This document shows, in pieces, positions 17,074-27,256 of a stretch of DNA of 64,000 nucleotides (its first letter is position 1; every line of letters begins with the position of its first letter). The stretch lies in NCBI GenBank assembly GCA_964370965.1, contig CAYJLW010000014.1:1-64000 (forward strand), read 5' to 3'. This stretch comes from CAYJLW01 sp964370965 (GTDB lineage: Bacteria; Actinomycetota; Acidimicrobiia; UBA2766). The notes beneath the pieces are model-generated. The model ran no database searches, was not told the DNA's origin, and saw nothing but the letters and a program-made list of their open reading frames with translations. A program made the translations under genes and the position numbers.

Positions 17074-17319
17074 ATGAAGACGCTGCGACTCCTCGGCCGC
17101 TCCTTCACCCTCGCCTGCACGCTGTTGATCACCACGGCCGGGGTTGGCCTCGCCCAGGTGACGGGCGACAACTCGACCATCCCCGAGAATCCGCCGAAGA
17201 ACTGGAGCGACCTGTACCTCGGGAAGCCGATCATGGCCGTGGCCGTCCTCCTCACGGTCGTCGTCGTCGTCGTCTACGCCGCCAAGATGATCCGGATGCG
17301 CTACCCGCGCAGCTCGTGA
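17074..17319 (+). CDS. Small two-segment membrane protein, unknown function
   Basis: This 81-residue protein begins with a signal-like hydrophobic segment (FTLACTLLITTAGVGLA, about residues 11-27), then a short polar stretch with NWSDLYLGKP, and a second hydrophobic helix (IMAVAVLLTVVVVVVYAA, about residues 53-70) ending in a basic tail KMIRMRYPRSS. That predicts an exported or N-out protein with its C-terminus in the cytosol. I do not recognise the family. Its stop overlaps the start of the DUF2342 zincin gene (GTGA), so the two are translationally coupled and may work together. Confidence 0.65.
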   Translation: MKTLRLLGRSFTLACTLLITTAGVGLAQVTGDNSTIPENPPKNWSDLYLGKPIMAVAVLLTVVVVVVYAAKMIRMRYPRSS

Positions 17320-18437
17320 CCGACGCCGCGATCCCGCTCTCGGGCGCAGTCCCGGCACCCGACTCCCCCATCGACTGGCGCCTCGCGGAGCGCATCGCCG
17401 TGCGCGTCGCCGGGCGCACCGACTTCGAGCGGACGAGCGCCGGTTTCACGATGCCGGCCCAGTTCGCCGAGCTCACCGCCACAGCCCAGTCGCTCGTGGA
17501 GGACTACACCGGGCTCGTCTCCCGCAAGGGCCCGGCGCGGGCCGAGGTGATCGACCGGCCCGCCTGGATACGGGCGAACCTGGCCGGCTTCCGCCACCTC
17601 CTCGACCCCCTCACCGAACGGCTCGCCACGGCCGTCGGCGACGGCGGCCGCCCGGCCCGTGTCGGGCGCTCCGTCGGCCGCCGCCTCCTCGGTGTCGAGC
17701 TCGGCATGCTCCTCGGCTTTCTCGCGCAGCGCGTCCTCGGCCAGTACGACCTCCTCCTACCCGAGGACGACGACGGTGGTGTCGTCTACTACGTGGGGCC
17801 GAACATCGCCGCCCTGGAGCGTCGTTTCGGCTTCTCGCCCCGGGACTTCCGGCTCTGGATCGCCCTCCACGAGGTCACCCATCGCACGCAGTTCACGGCT
17901 GTCGACTGGATGCGCCCGTACTTCCTCGGCCTCGTCGACGGCATGCTCGCCTCCGTCGATCCCGACCCGCGACGCCTGGTGGAGGCCGTCACGGAGGCGG
18001 TGGAGAGGATGCGCCAGAACCGGTCCCGAACCCGCGACGGAGAGCCCGGCGACGCCGGTCTCGTCGGCCTCCTCGCGACGCCGGAACAGCGTGAGAGCCT
18101 CGCCCGGGTGCAGGCCCTCATGACCCTGCTCGAGGGGCACGGCAACGTCGTCATGGACGACATCGGCGCCGAGCACGTCCAGGGTCAGGCGACGATGTCC
18201 GAGACGCTGCGGCGTCGCCGCCGCCAAGGCGGCCTCGCCCGCCTCGTGTTCCGGCTCGTGGGCATGGAGATGAAGCTCCGCCAGTACGAGGAGGGCGAGC
18301 GCTTCATCAAGGCCGTCGAGGAGCGGGTCGGTATCAAGGGCGTGGACGCGGCGTGGCGCTCTCCCGAGGACCTGCCCACTCTCGAGGAGATCCGCACGGA
18401 CGCCGGCGCGTGGATCGCACGCGTGTATCCGGGGTAG
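17316..18437 (+). CDS. DUF2342 zincin-like protein (F420-associated family)
   Basis: This 373-residue protein belongs to the actinobacterial DUF2342 family, annotated as zinc-dependent metalloprotease or coenzyme-F420-biosynthesis-associated protein. The metal-site motif HEVTH is at residues 185-189 in RLWIALHEVTHRTQF, and a later EGHGNVVMDDIG segment could supply the third ligand. The open frame runs upstream through the small membrane gene, but the GTG at 17316 overlaps that gene's stop by four bases and starts the homology. Whether it cleaves peptides is not established; the F420 link comes from phylogenetic co-occurrence. It lies eight bases before tilS. Confidence 0.85.
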   Translation: MTDAAIPLSGAVPAPDSPIDWRLAERIAVRVAGRTDFERTSAGFTMPAQFAELTATAQSLVEDYTGLVSRKGPARAEVIDRPAWIRANLAGFRHLLDPLTERLATAVGDGGRPARVGRSVGRRLLGVELGMLLGFLAQRVLGQYDLLLPEDDDGGVVYYVGPNIAALERRFGFSPRDFRLWIALHEVTHRTQFTAVDWMRPYFLGLVDGMLASVDPDPRRLVEAVTEAVERMRQNRSRTRDGEPGDAGLVGLLATPEQRESLARVQALMTLLEGHGNVVMDDIGAEHVQGQATMSETLRRRRRQGGLARLVFRLVGMEMKLRQYEEGERFIKAVEERVGIKGVDAAWRSPEDLPTLEEIRTDAGAWIARVYPG

Positions 18438-18444
18438 GTCGCGC

Positions 18445-19467
18445 GTGGGGCTTCCCGAAGACGTCCGCGCCTGGATCGAGGACAGGAACCTCATCCGCGG
18501 CCGCGGCCGCGACCGCGTAGGTGTCGCCTATTCGGGCGGGCCCGACTCCCTGGGGCTGCTCTGCGTTCTCGCCGAGTCCCGGATCGCCTCCCTGCTGGTC
18601 GGTCTCCATGTGGACCACGGTCTGCACGACGCCTCCGCGACGGCGGCCGACGAGGCGCTCACGCTCGCCGCCAGGGCGGGTGTTGCGGCTGTCGCCGTGC
18701 GTGTCCGGGTGCCCGCCGACGGCCACGGCGTGGAGGCGGCCGCCCGGACCGCCCGATACGCCGCTCTCGAGAAGCTCGCCGCTGACCTCTCCCTCGACGT
18801 CGTCGCCACCGCGCACACCGCCGATGACAGGGCCGAGACGCTCCTCCTCAACCTCCTGCGGGGAGCCGGTCTCGACGGTCTGTCGAGCCTGCGTCCCCGC
18901 CGCGACATGTTCGTGCGGCCGCTGCTCGGTGTGCGACGGGCCGCTGTGCGGTCGTGGTTGGACGGGCGGGGATTGCAGCCGCTCGCCGACCCCGCCAACG
19001 CCGACCCCGCCTTCGCCCGAAACCGGCTGCGGGCGGATCTCGTGCCCGTGATCGAGCGTCTCGCGCCTGGGTCCGTGGGACGCATCGCGGCCACAGCGGA
19101 TCTCCTCGACGACGAGCGGGCCCTTCTGGACGATCTTGCCGGGGCGGAGACCGGCCATGTCGTGGAGGTCGGCCCCGACCGCGCGTCCCTCGACCTCGCC
19201 CGCCTCCGGGAGCTCCCGGCGGCGCTGGCCCGCCGGGTCGTGCGGTCCGCCCTGCGCCCCCTCCTCGGCGGCCAGCCCCCGTCCGGGGCGGCGGTCGAGG
19301 TCGTGCTCTCCGGCCGGGGCGGCTCTCTGGCGGGAAGCTCGCTGGCGTCGCGCCTGGAGGACGGCCACGTCGTGGTGTTCACCCCTCCGCCCCGTCGCAG
19401 CCGGCCGTCGCCGGCGCGCGGCACCCTCGCTCCTGCCGGTCCCGACGGGGTCGAGGACCAGCCGTGA
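18445..19467 (+). CDS. tilS: tRNA(Ile)-lysidine synthase
   Basis: TilS attaches lysine to C34 of tRNA-Ile(CAU) so that it reads AUA, using ATP. The PP-loop signature VAYSGGPDSLGLL is near residues 27-39, followed by LHVDHGLHDAS and ATAHTADDRAETLLLNLLRG, all typical of the N-terminal catalytic domain. The 340-residue length matches actinobacterial forms that lack the full C-terminal domains. GTG start. The stop overlaps the hpt start (GTGA), reproducing the widely conserved tilS-hpt-ftsH order. Confidence 0.94.
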   Translation: MGLPEDVRAWIEDRNLIRGRGRDRVGVAYSGGPDSLGLLCVLAESRIASLLVGLHVDHGLHDASATAADEALTLAARAGVAAVAVRVRVPADGHGVEAAARTARYAALEKLAADLSLDVVATAHTADDRAETLLLNLLRGAGLDGLSSLRPRRDMFVRPLLGVRRAAVRSWLDGRGLQPLADPANADPAFARNRLRADLVPVIERLAPGSVGRIAATADLLDDERALLDDLAGAETGHVVEVGPDRASLDLARLRELPAALARRVVRSALRPLLGGQPPSGAAVEVVLSGRGGSLAGSSLASRLEDGHVVVFTPPPRRSRPSPARGTLAPAGPDGVEDQP

Positions 19468-20003
19468 GGGGCCAGGAGCCCGGCCCGCGGCCGGGGCGCG
19501 TCGTCCTCGACGCCGGAGAGATCCGGGGCCGCATCAGAGAGATGGGCGCCGAGATAACGTCCGACTACGCCGGCAAGCCGCCCTTGCTCGTAGGCGTTCT
19601 GAGGGGAGCGTTCATCCTCATGGCCGACCTCGCCCGTGAGATCCGCCTCCCGCTCGCCTTCGACTTCATGGCGGTGGCGTCCTATGGGGCGGCCACGCAG
19701 ACGTCCGGGGTCGTGCGCATCATCAAGGACCTCGACACGGAGCTCGAGGGCCGTCACGTCCTCATCGTGGAGGACATCATCGACTCGGGCCTCACTCTCC
19801 ACTACCTCCTGCGGAACCTGCAGATGCGCAACCCGGCCTCACTCGAGGTCTGCGCCCTCCTCGTGAAGGAGGGCCAGCAGCGCCTCTCGCTCCCCATCCG
19901 CTACGTGGGGTTCCGCATCGAAGCCGACTTCGTCGTGGGCTACGGCCTCGACTACGCGGGCCGTTTCCGCAATCTCGGACACGTCGCCGTGCTCGAGCAG
20001 TAG
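19464..20003 (+). CDS. hpt: Hypoxanthine phosphoribosyltransferase
   Basis: This purine-salvage enzyme converts hypoxanthine or guanine plus PRPP to IMP or GMP. The 179-residue protein contains LLVGVLRGAFILMADLAREI and the PRPP-binding motif HVLIVEDIIDSGLTL, then YVGFRIEADFVVGYGLDYAGRFRNL, which closes the active site in the HPRT family. The open frame extends far upstream inside tilS; the GTG at 19464 that overlaps the tilS stop is taken as the start. A hairpin terminator follows, separating it from ftsH. Confidence 0.94.
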   Translation: MRGQEPGPRPGRVVLDAGEIRGRIREMGAEITSDYAGKPPLLVGVLRGAFILMADLAREIRLPLAFDFMAVASYGAATQTSGVVRIIKDLDTELEGRHVLIVEDIIDSGLTLHYLLRNLQMRNPASLEVCALLVKEGQQRLSLPIRYVGFRIEADFVVGYGLDYAGRFRNLGHVAVLEQ

Positions 20004-20015
20004 GGGACCGGCTTC

Positions 20016-20035
20016 CCTCCCCGAGGCCGGGGAGG
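20016..20035 (+). terminator. Hairpin terminator after hpt
   Basis: CCTCCCCG and CGGGGAGG form an 8-bp perfect stem with loop AGGC, 13 bases after the hpt stop. There is no T-tract, as is usual in such G+C-rich genomes. Confidence 0.5.
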
Positions 20036-20200
20036 CGGCGCATCTCCTCGGGGCCGGCAGAGGGCCGCCGATCTCGGGACGGTTGTCGTGTCGTGACCAA
20101 GGAGGGCGCACCGTGTCGCCCCACGGGCGGGCCACGGCCGATCCCGGCAGGCGGAGATCCTCCGGGTGATACAGTCACGGCTCCCGTCCGTGTGGAATCC

Positions 20201-22201
<2,001 letters not shown>

Positions 22202-22803
22202 GGTCACGGCCGCGATCCCGATCGCGCGCCAGATCGACACGGAGGCCATCGAGGACGCCGTCCGCGAGATCCTCGTCGCCGTCGGCGAGGACCCCGAGCG
22301 TGACGGCCTGCAGCGCACGCCCCGGCGCGTGGCAGAGATGTACGCGGAGCTGTTCTCCGGCCTGCAGGAGGACCCTGGGGAGGCCCTCGAGGTGGTCTTC
22401 GAGGCCGGCCACGACGAGATCGTGATGGTGCGCGACATAGCGTTCCATTCGCTCTGCGAGCACCATCTGATGCCCTTCGCCGGCAAGGCCCATGTGGCCT
22501 ACCTCCCGAACGAGCGGGGCCAGATCACGGGCATCTCCAAGCTCGCCCGCCTGGTCGACGCTCTCGCCCGGAGGCCGCAGGTGCAGGAGCGGCTCACGAC
22601 CGACGTCGCGGACATCCTGATGAAGCGTCTCGACGCCCGCGGCTCGTTCGTCGTCATCGAGGCCGAGCACATGTGCATGTCCATGCGGGGTGTGCGCAAG
22701 CCCGGGGCGATCACGGTGACTTCGGCGATCCGGGGCGCCTTCAAGTCCGACCCCGCCACGCGAGCCGAAGCGATGGCCCTCCTGCAACGCCCGCTCTGAC
22801 CCG

Positions 22804-23685
22804 GTGGGAACGTCAGGCGTGTGGGCATGCGGGCCGTTCCGGCTGTCCCTCGGACGCACCCTCGTGATGGGGATCGTGAACGTCACCCCGGACTCGTTCT
22901 CCGACGGGGGCCGCCACGCCGATCCCGGAGACGCCGTCGCCCATGGCGCGGCCCTGGCGGCGGCCGGGGCGGACATCGTGGACGTGGGCGGCGAGTCGAC
23001 CCGCCCGGGTGCGCCGGCCGTTCCTCTCGACGAGGAGCTCCGGCGCGTGGAACCGGTGGTCGCCGCGCTCGCCGGGGAGGGTCTCTGCGTGTCCGTCGAC
23101 ACCCGGCACAGGCGCGTGGCCGAGGCCGCGATCGACGCGGGGGCGACGGTCGTCAACGACGTGAGCGCGGGGTGCTCCGATCCCGGCATGCTGCCTCTCG
23201 TGGGCGCGAGGGGGTGCGGGGTCGTCCTCATGCACATGCGGGGCGAGCCCCGCACGATGCAGCAGGACCCCACCTACGCCGACGTCGTGGAGGATGTGCG
23301 CGGCTTCCTCGGCGACAGGGCGCAGGCCGCCCGGGAGGCCGGCTGTACCCACGAGGCGGTGGCCGTCGATCCCGGGATCGGCTTCGGCAAGACCCTCGCG
23401 CACAACCTCGCTCTCCTCGCCGCTGTCCCGCGCCTCGCCGACCTCGGGTACCCGGTCCTGGTCGGAGCGTCCCGCAAGTCGATGTTCGGACGCCTCCTCG
23501 GACTCCCCGTCGGTCAACGCGTCGCACCCAGCGTGGCCGTGGCGGCCTGGTCTGTGCTGGCCGGGGCGTCGGTCGTCCGCGTCCATGACGTGGCCGAGAC
23601 GGTGCAGGCCGTGCGCGTCGCGGACGCCGTCCTGGGAGTGCGGACGACAAGTTCACGCAGGGGTTCGCGAATCTCGAGGACGTGA
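22804..23685 (+). CDS. folP: Dihydropteroate synthase
   Basis: FolP condenses p-aminobenzoate with hydroxymethyl-dihydropterin diphosphate and is the sulfonamide target. The TIM-barrel motifs are clear: VMGIVNVTPDSFSDGG near residues 21-36, DIVDVGGESTRPGA, SVDTRH, VNDVSAG, MHMRGEPRTMQ, VDPGIGFGKTLAHN and VGASRKSMFG. The length of 293 residues is slightly long because of the last 15 residues. GTG start, four bases after the folE stop. The enzyme is followed by an unusual phosphatase-fold gene before folB. Confidence 0.95.
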   Translation: MGTSGVWACGPFRLSLGRTLVMGIVNVTPDSFSDGGRHADPGDAVAHGAALAAAGADIVDVGGESTRPGAPAVPLDEELRRVEPVVAALAGEGLCVSVDTRHRRVAEAAIDAGATVVNDVSAGCSDPGMLPLVGARGCGVVLMHMRGEPRTMQQDPTYADVVEDVRGFLGDRAQAAREAGCTHEAVAVDPGIGFGKTLAHNLALLAAVPRLADLGYPVLVGASRKSMFGRLLGLPVGQRVAPSVAVAAWSVLAGASVVRVHDVAETVQAVRVADAVLGVRTTSSRRGSRISRT

Positions 23686-23762
23686 CGAGCCAGATCCTGG
23701 ACATCCTTCGAGCGCGGTGAGCCTGAGCGGCGGATTTGACCTCCTTGGTATGGTCGGGCCGG

Positions 23763-24281
23763 ATGATCGGACTGCAACCCCGCGAGCTCACCTGGATCCT
23801 GCCCCGGCGCCTGGCGATCGGCGAACGCCCCGGCGGCTACGGCCGCAACCATCGCCGCATCCGCCGCGAGGAGGAGATCGGCTGGCTGAGTCGCCAGGGG
23901 TTCACGGCGATCGTGTCCTTCCTGCCGTCCACGCAGAACATGGCCGCCTATCGCGATGCCGGCCTGCGGGCCTGGCACCTGCCTCTGCAGGCAGGTGAGG
24001 TCGCCGAACGGCTCCCCGAGGCCTTCGCCCTCCTCGACACCCTTGTGCGCGAGGACGGCGCCAAGGTCTTCGCCCACGTCGACGACGTCGACGACACCCT
24101 CACGGGTATCTGCGGGGCCTATCTCCTGTACCTGCGTGTGGTCCCGAACCCGCCTTCGGCGGTGGCGTCGATCGAGGCCGTCACGCAACGCCCCCTGGGG
24201 CCGCCCGGTCGCAGTCTGGTGCAGGCGACCGCCGTCCTGCTCGACGCCGGCTTCCCGCCGGACACGAACTCCGGGGGCTAG
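23763..24281 (+). CDS. Degenerate protein-tyrosine-phosphatase-fold protein
   Basis: This 172-residue protein resembles the dual-specificity phosphatase fold: LSRQGFTAIVSFLPSTQNMAAYRDAGLRAWHLPLQAGEV, then KVFAHVDDVDDTLTGICGAYLLYL where active enzymes have HCX5R(S/T)G followed by an AYL helix. Here the catalytic Cys is Val and no Arg is present, so classical phosphatase activity is not expected. The ATG at 23763 is chosen because the homology starts just after it; nine more codons lie upstream in frame. It lies between folP and folB on the same strand and ends four bases before folB. A regulatory or binding role in the pterin pathway is possible. I know no assigned function. Confidence 0.7.
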   Translation: MIGLQPRELTWILPRRLAIGERPGGYGRNHRRIRREEEIGWLSRQGFTAIVSFLPSTQNMAAYRDAGLRAWHLPLQAGEVAERLPEAFALLDTLVREDGAKVFAHVDDVDDTLTGICGAYLLYLRVVPNPPSAVASIEAVTQRPLGPPGRSLVQATAVLLDAGFPPDTNSGG

Positions 24282-24285
24282 GCGC

Positions 24286-24642
24286 GTGGACCGCATCGAG
24301 ATCCGCGGTCTCCGTGTGCTCGGCACCCACGGTGTCCTCCCCGAGGAGCAGGTCCGCCGCCAGCCTTTCGTCCTCGATCTCACCGTCGGCCTCGACACCC
24401 GGGCGGCGGCGGCGTCTGATGACCTCTCCGACACCGTCGACTATGCCGGCCTCGCCGCTCGGGCCGCCGCCGTGGTGGAGCGGGAACGACACCAACTCCT
24501 GGAACGGCTCGCCGACCGCGTGTGCTACGCGCTCCTGGAAGACCGCCGTGTCGACGAGATCACGGTCACAATCGCGAAGCCGCAGGCGCCCCTCGGCCTC
24601 GACGCCTACGCAGTCGCCGTCACGATCACCCGCCGGCGGTGA
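24286..24642 (+). CDS. folB: Dihydroneopterin aldolase
   Basis: FolB splits 7,8-dihydroneopterin to 6-hydroxymethyl-dihydropterin and glycolaldehyde. The 118-residue length is standard. IEIRGLRVLGTHGVLPEEQVRRQPFVLDL, with the catalytic glutamate in the PEEQ segment, and a later DTVDYAGLA and ITVTIAKPQAP are family features. The GTG at 24286 is the sensible start; the frame is open further upstream inside the preceding gene. The stop overlaps folK (GTGA). Confidence 0.93.
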   Translation: MDRIEIRGLRVLGTHGVLPEEQVRRQPFVLDLTVGLDTRAAAASDDLSDTVDYAGLAARAAAVVERERHQLLERLADRVCYALLEDRRVDEITVTIAKPQAPLGLDAYAVAVTITRRR

Positions 24643-25097
24643 CCTGCGACCTCGGACTCGGCTCGAATGTCGGCGACCGCCTCGCACGTCTACAGGCGGC
24701 CGTGGACGGCCTGCGCTCCCAGCCAGGTGTGGACGTCGTCGCCGTCTCCGGGGTGTACGAAACCGACCCGGTGGGTGGCCCGCCCCAGGGCCCTTACCTG
24801 AACGCCGCCGTGCGCATCGAGACCTCACTTGCCCCTCGGGACCTCCTGCGTGTGGCCCGGGCCTTGGAGGAGGCGGCGGGGCGCGTCCGCGAGGCGCGGT
24901 GGGGGCCACGCACCCTCGACGTCGACCTCTTGCGCTGCGGCGACGTCCCCTGCGAACAGGCCGACCTGGTCCTTCCCCACCCCCGCATGCACGAACGCCC
25001 CTTCGTCCTCGTCCCTCTGGCCGACGTCGACCCGGACGTCGACCTCTCCGGGACCACGACCGAAGGCGTCCACAGGACCGACCTCGTCCTGCGATAG
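24639..25097 (+). CDS. folK: Hydroxymethyl-dihydropterin pyrophosphokinase
   Basis: HPPK transfers pyrophosphate from ATP to 6-hydroxymethyl-7,8-dihydropterin, making the FolP substrate. The 152-residue protein begins LGLGSNVGDRLARLQAAVDGL, then YETDPVGGPPQGPYLNAAVRIET, and carries the signature RWGPRTLDVDLL with the two magnesium-binding aspartates, then LVLPHPRMHERPFVLVPLADV. The start GTG overlaps the folB stop by four bases. A short hairpin follows, so this is probably the end of the folate unit. Confidence 0.94.
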   Translation: MTCDLGLGSNVGDRLARLQAAVDGLRSQPGVDVVAVSGVYETDPVGGPPQGPYLNAAVRIETSLAPRDLLRVARALEEAAGRVREARWGPRTLDVDLLRCGDVPCEQADLVLPHPRMHERPFVLVPLADVDPDVDLSGTTTEGVHRTDLVLR

Positions 25098-25107
25098 GGG
25101 GGAGCCC

Positions 25108-25125
25108 GCCCCCCCGTGAGGGGGC
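25108..25125 (+). terminator. Possible hairpin terminator after folK
   Basis: GCCCCC and GGGGGC form a 6-bp stem with a six-base loop between folK and the DUF2520 gene. It is short and lacks a T-tract, so read-through into the pantothenate genes is likely. Confidence 0.35.
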
Positions 25126-25140
25126 TAGCCTGCGACGCCC

Positions 25141-25989
25141 ATGGGACCGCCGCGCAGTGCTGCCGTCATCGGAGCCGGACAGGCCGGCGGTGCCCTTGCC
25201 CGCGCGCTCGCAGAGGCCGGTATCCCGATCGTGGCTGTGGCGTCCCGGTCCGAAGCTTCCGCCGGGGCGCTCGCCGGCCGGCTGGGGGCCCGCGTCGCCT
25301 CCCCGGAGGAGGCGGCGGCGGCCGGCGATCTCGTCCTCGTCGCCGTGCCCGACGACGCCACCGCCGGGGTCGTGGCCGGCCTCGCAAGGGCGAAGGCGTT
25401 CCGTCCCGGCCAGCAGGTGCTGCACTGCTCCGGCGTGCTCGGCCTCGACGTCTTGTCCCCGGCAGCCGCCGCCGGCGCCCGCATCGGCGTCCTCCACCCC
25501 GTCACTCCGCTCGTCGCCGTCGCAGGACCCGTGTCCCTCGCGGGCAAGCCCCTCGGCTACGACGCCGCCGGCGACCCGGCCTGGGTGAGGGACCTGGCGG
25601 TTTCCCTCGGCGGTCGGCCCGTCCCGCTGCAAGGGGTGGAGCGCACCCTCTATCACGCCGGTGCCGTCGTCGCCTCCAACCTGCTCGTCGGCCTCAGCGC
25701 CGCCGCCGCGGCGGTCTTCGAGGCCGCCGGTGTGGCCCGTGCCGACGCCGAGGCGCTCGTCGGTTCCCTCGCCACCGCGGCGGCGGCGAACGTGGCCGCC
25801 GCCGGAGCGGAGCGGGCCCTCACCGGCCCCGTGCGCAGGGGTGATGCCGACGTCATCCGCGCGCACCGCGAGGCCCTCGGCCGTCTCTCGCCGGACCTCG
25901 CCGACGCCTACGTGGCGGTGTCGCGCTGCATCCTCGACCTCCTCCCGCCCGGAACGGCGAGGGAAGCGTCCACCAGGGCCCTGGCGTGA
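25141..25989 (+). CDS. Rossmann-fold/DUF2520 protein next to panC
   Basis: This 282-residue protein has an N-terminal NAD(P)-binding motif AAVIGAGQAGGALARALAEAGI (about residues 7-28), DLVLVAVPDDATAGV, then LHCSGVLGLDVL and IGVLHPVTPLVAV, and the C-terminal helical DUF2520 domain (YHAGAVVASNLLVGLSAAAAAVFEAAGV). The fold resembles 6-phosphogluconate dehydrogenase-like and ketopantoate-reductase-like enzymes. DUF2520 genes are often found beside panC, and here the stop overlaps panC (GTGA). A role in pantothenate synthesis, for example as a ketopantoate reductase, is therefore a reasonable inference but is not demonstrated. Confidence 0.85.
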   Translation: MGPPRSAAVIGAGQAGGALARALAEAGIPIVAVASRSEASAGALAGRLGARVASPEEAAAAGDLVLVAVPDDATAGVVAGLARAKAFRPGQQVLHCSGVLGLDVLSPAAAAGARIGVLHPVTPLVAVAGPVSLAGKPLGYDAAGDPAWVRDLAVSLGGRPVPLQGVERTLYHAGAVVASNLLVGLSAAAAAVFEAAGVARADAEALVGSLATAAAANVAAAGAERALTGPVRRGDADVIRAHREALGRLSPDLADAYVAVSRCILDLLPPGTAREASTRALA

Positions 25990-26882
25990 GGATCACGGGC
26001 GAGAGCGCCGAACTCCGTGGCGAGGTGGACGTCGCCCGCCGCCAGGCCCTCCGGATCGGCCTCGTGCCCACGATGGGGGCGCTCCACGAGGGCCACGTGT
26101 CCCTCGCCGTCCGGGCGCGCGGGGAGTGCGGGTTCGTGATCGCTTCGGTCTTCGTGAACCCCCTGCAATTCGGTCCCGGCGAGGACCTGGACGCCTACCC
26201 CCGCGACCTCCCCGGCGACTGTGCCCGTCTCGCGGCGGTCGGGGTCGACCTCGTGTTCGCCCCCTCCGTCGCCGAGGTCTACCCCGACGGCCCCCCGCTC
26301 ACGACGGTGAAGACCGCCGGGCTCGCCGTGGGTCTCGAGGGCGCTCACCGGCCGGGGCACTTCGACGGGGTCACGACGGTCGTCGCCAAGCTCCTCGCCC
26401 TCTGCGAGCCCGACGCGGCCTACTTCGGGCGCAAGGACGCCCAGCAACTCGCCGTCGTCACCCGCATGGCCCGGGACCTCTCCTTTCGCGCCGAGATCGT
26501 GGCCTGCCCCACGATCCGCGAGTCCGACGGCCTCGCCATGTCGTCGCGCAACGCCTACCTGTCCCGCGACGAGCGTGCCGTCGCCCCCGTCCTCTACCGG
26601 GCCCTCAGGGATGCCGCCGGATTGGCCGCCGGGGGGGAACGGGAACCTAGGCTTGTCGCGGCGAAGCTACGCGCCGGGCTCGAATCCGAGTCGCGCCTCG
26701 ACATCGACTACGCCACCGTGGTCGATGCGGGGACGCTGGAGGTGTCTGACCGCATGGAGGGCGACATGCTCTTGGCGGTTGCCGCCCGTCTCGGCCGGGC
26801 CCGGCTCATCGACAACTTCACGCTCCACGTCCGCGGCGACACCGTGGACGTGGACGAGGGCGAGATCAAAGGGGAACCATGA
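25986..26882 (+). CDS. panC: Pantothenate synthetase
   Basis: PanC joins pantoate and beta-alanine with ATP to form pantothenate. The 298-residue protein shows GLVPTMGALHEGHVSL (the HIGH-like ATP motif), ASVFVNPLQFGPGEDLDAYPR, GAHRPGHFDGVTTVVAKLL, AYFGRKDAQQLAVV and SDGLAMSSRNAYLS (the KMSKS-like loop). The GTG start overlaps the DUF2520 gene and the stop overlaps panD (ATGA), giving a tightly coupled panC-panD pair whose products supply substrate and perform condensation in the same pathway. Confidence 0.95.
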   Translation: MRITGESAELRGEVDVARRQALRIGLVPTMGALHEGHVSLAVRARGECGFVIASVFVNPLQFGPGEDLDAYPRDLPGDCARLAAVGVDLVFAPSVAEVYPDGPPLTTVKTAGLAVGLEGAHRPGHFDGVTTVVAKLLALCEPDAAYFGRKDAQQLAVVTRMARDLSFRAEIVACPTIRESDGLAMSSRNAYLSRDERAVAPVLYRALRDAAGLAAGGEREPRLVAAKLRAGLESESRLDIDYATVVDAGTLEVSDRMEGDMLLAVAARLGRARLIDNFTLHVRGDTVDVDEGEIKGEP

Positions 26883-27256
26883 CTCGCACCATGACCAGAA
26901 CCGTGATGAACGCCAAGATCCACCGGGCGACGGTGACGGGCGCGAACCTCGACTACGTGGGGTCCATATCCCTGGACCCCGCGCTCATGGAAGCGGCCGA
27001 CATCCTGCCCAACGAGCTCGTGCACGTCCTCGACGTCACGAACGGGGCCCGCCTCGAGACGTACGCTATCCCCGGCGTTCCCGGCGAGGTGGGCATCAAC
27101 GGGGCGGCCGCCCACCTCGTGGCGCCGGGCGACCTCGTGATCGTGGTGACCTATGTGGCGCTGCCCGACGCCGAGGCCCGGGCGCACCGCCCGCGGGTCG
27201 TGCTCGTCGACGGTGCCAACCGGATCCTGTCGCAGGTGGGGGCGGTCGCTTCTTGA
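26879..27256 (+). CDS. panD: Aspartate 1-decarboxylase (pyruvoyl enzyme)
   Basis: PanD makes beta-alanine from aspartate using a pyruvoyl group formed by self-cleavage. NAKIHRATVTGANLDYVGS contains the cleavage Gly-Ser, and NGARLETYAIPG and GINGAAAHLVAPGDLVIVV follow. The ATG at 26879 has AAAGGGG upstream and overlaps the panC stop, but starting at the second ATG (26891) would put the cleavage at Gly24-Ser25 exactly as in E. coli, so that is a real alternative. The stop overlaps nadB (TTGA). Actinobacterial PanD usually matures without PanZ; none is seen here. Confidence 0.95.
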   Translation: MTRTMTRTVMNAKIHRATVTGANLDYVGSISLDPALMEAADILPNELVHVLDVTNGARLETYAIPGVPGEVGINGAAAHLVAPGDLVIVVTYVALPDAEARAHRPRVVLVDGANRILSQVGAVAS

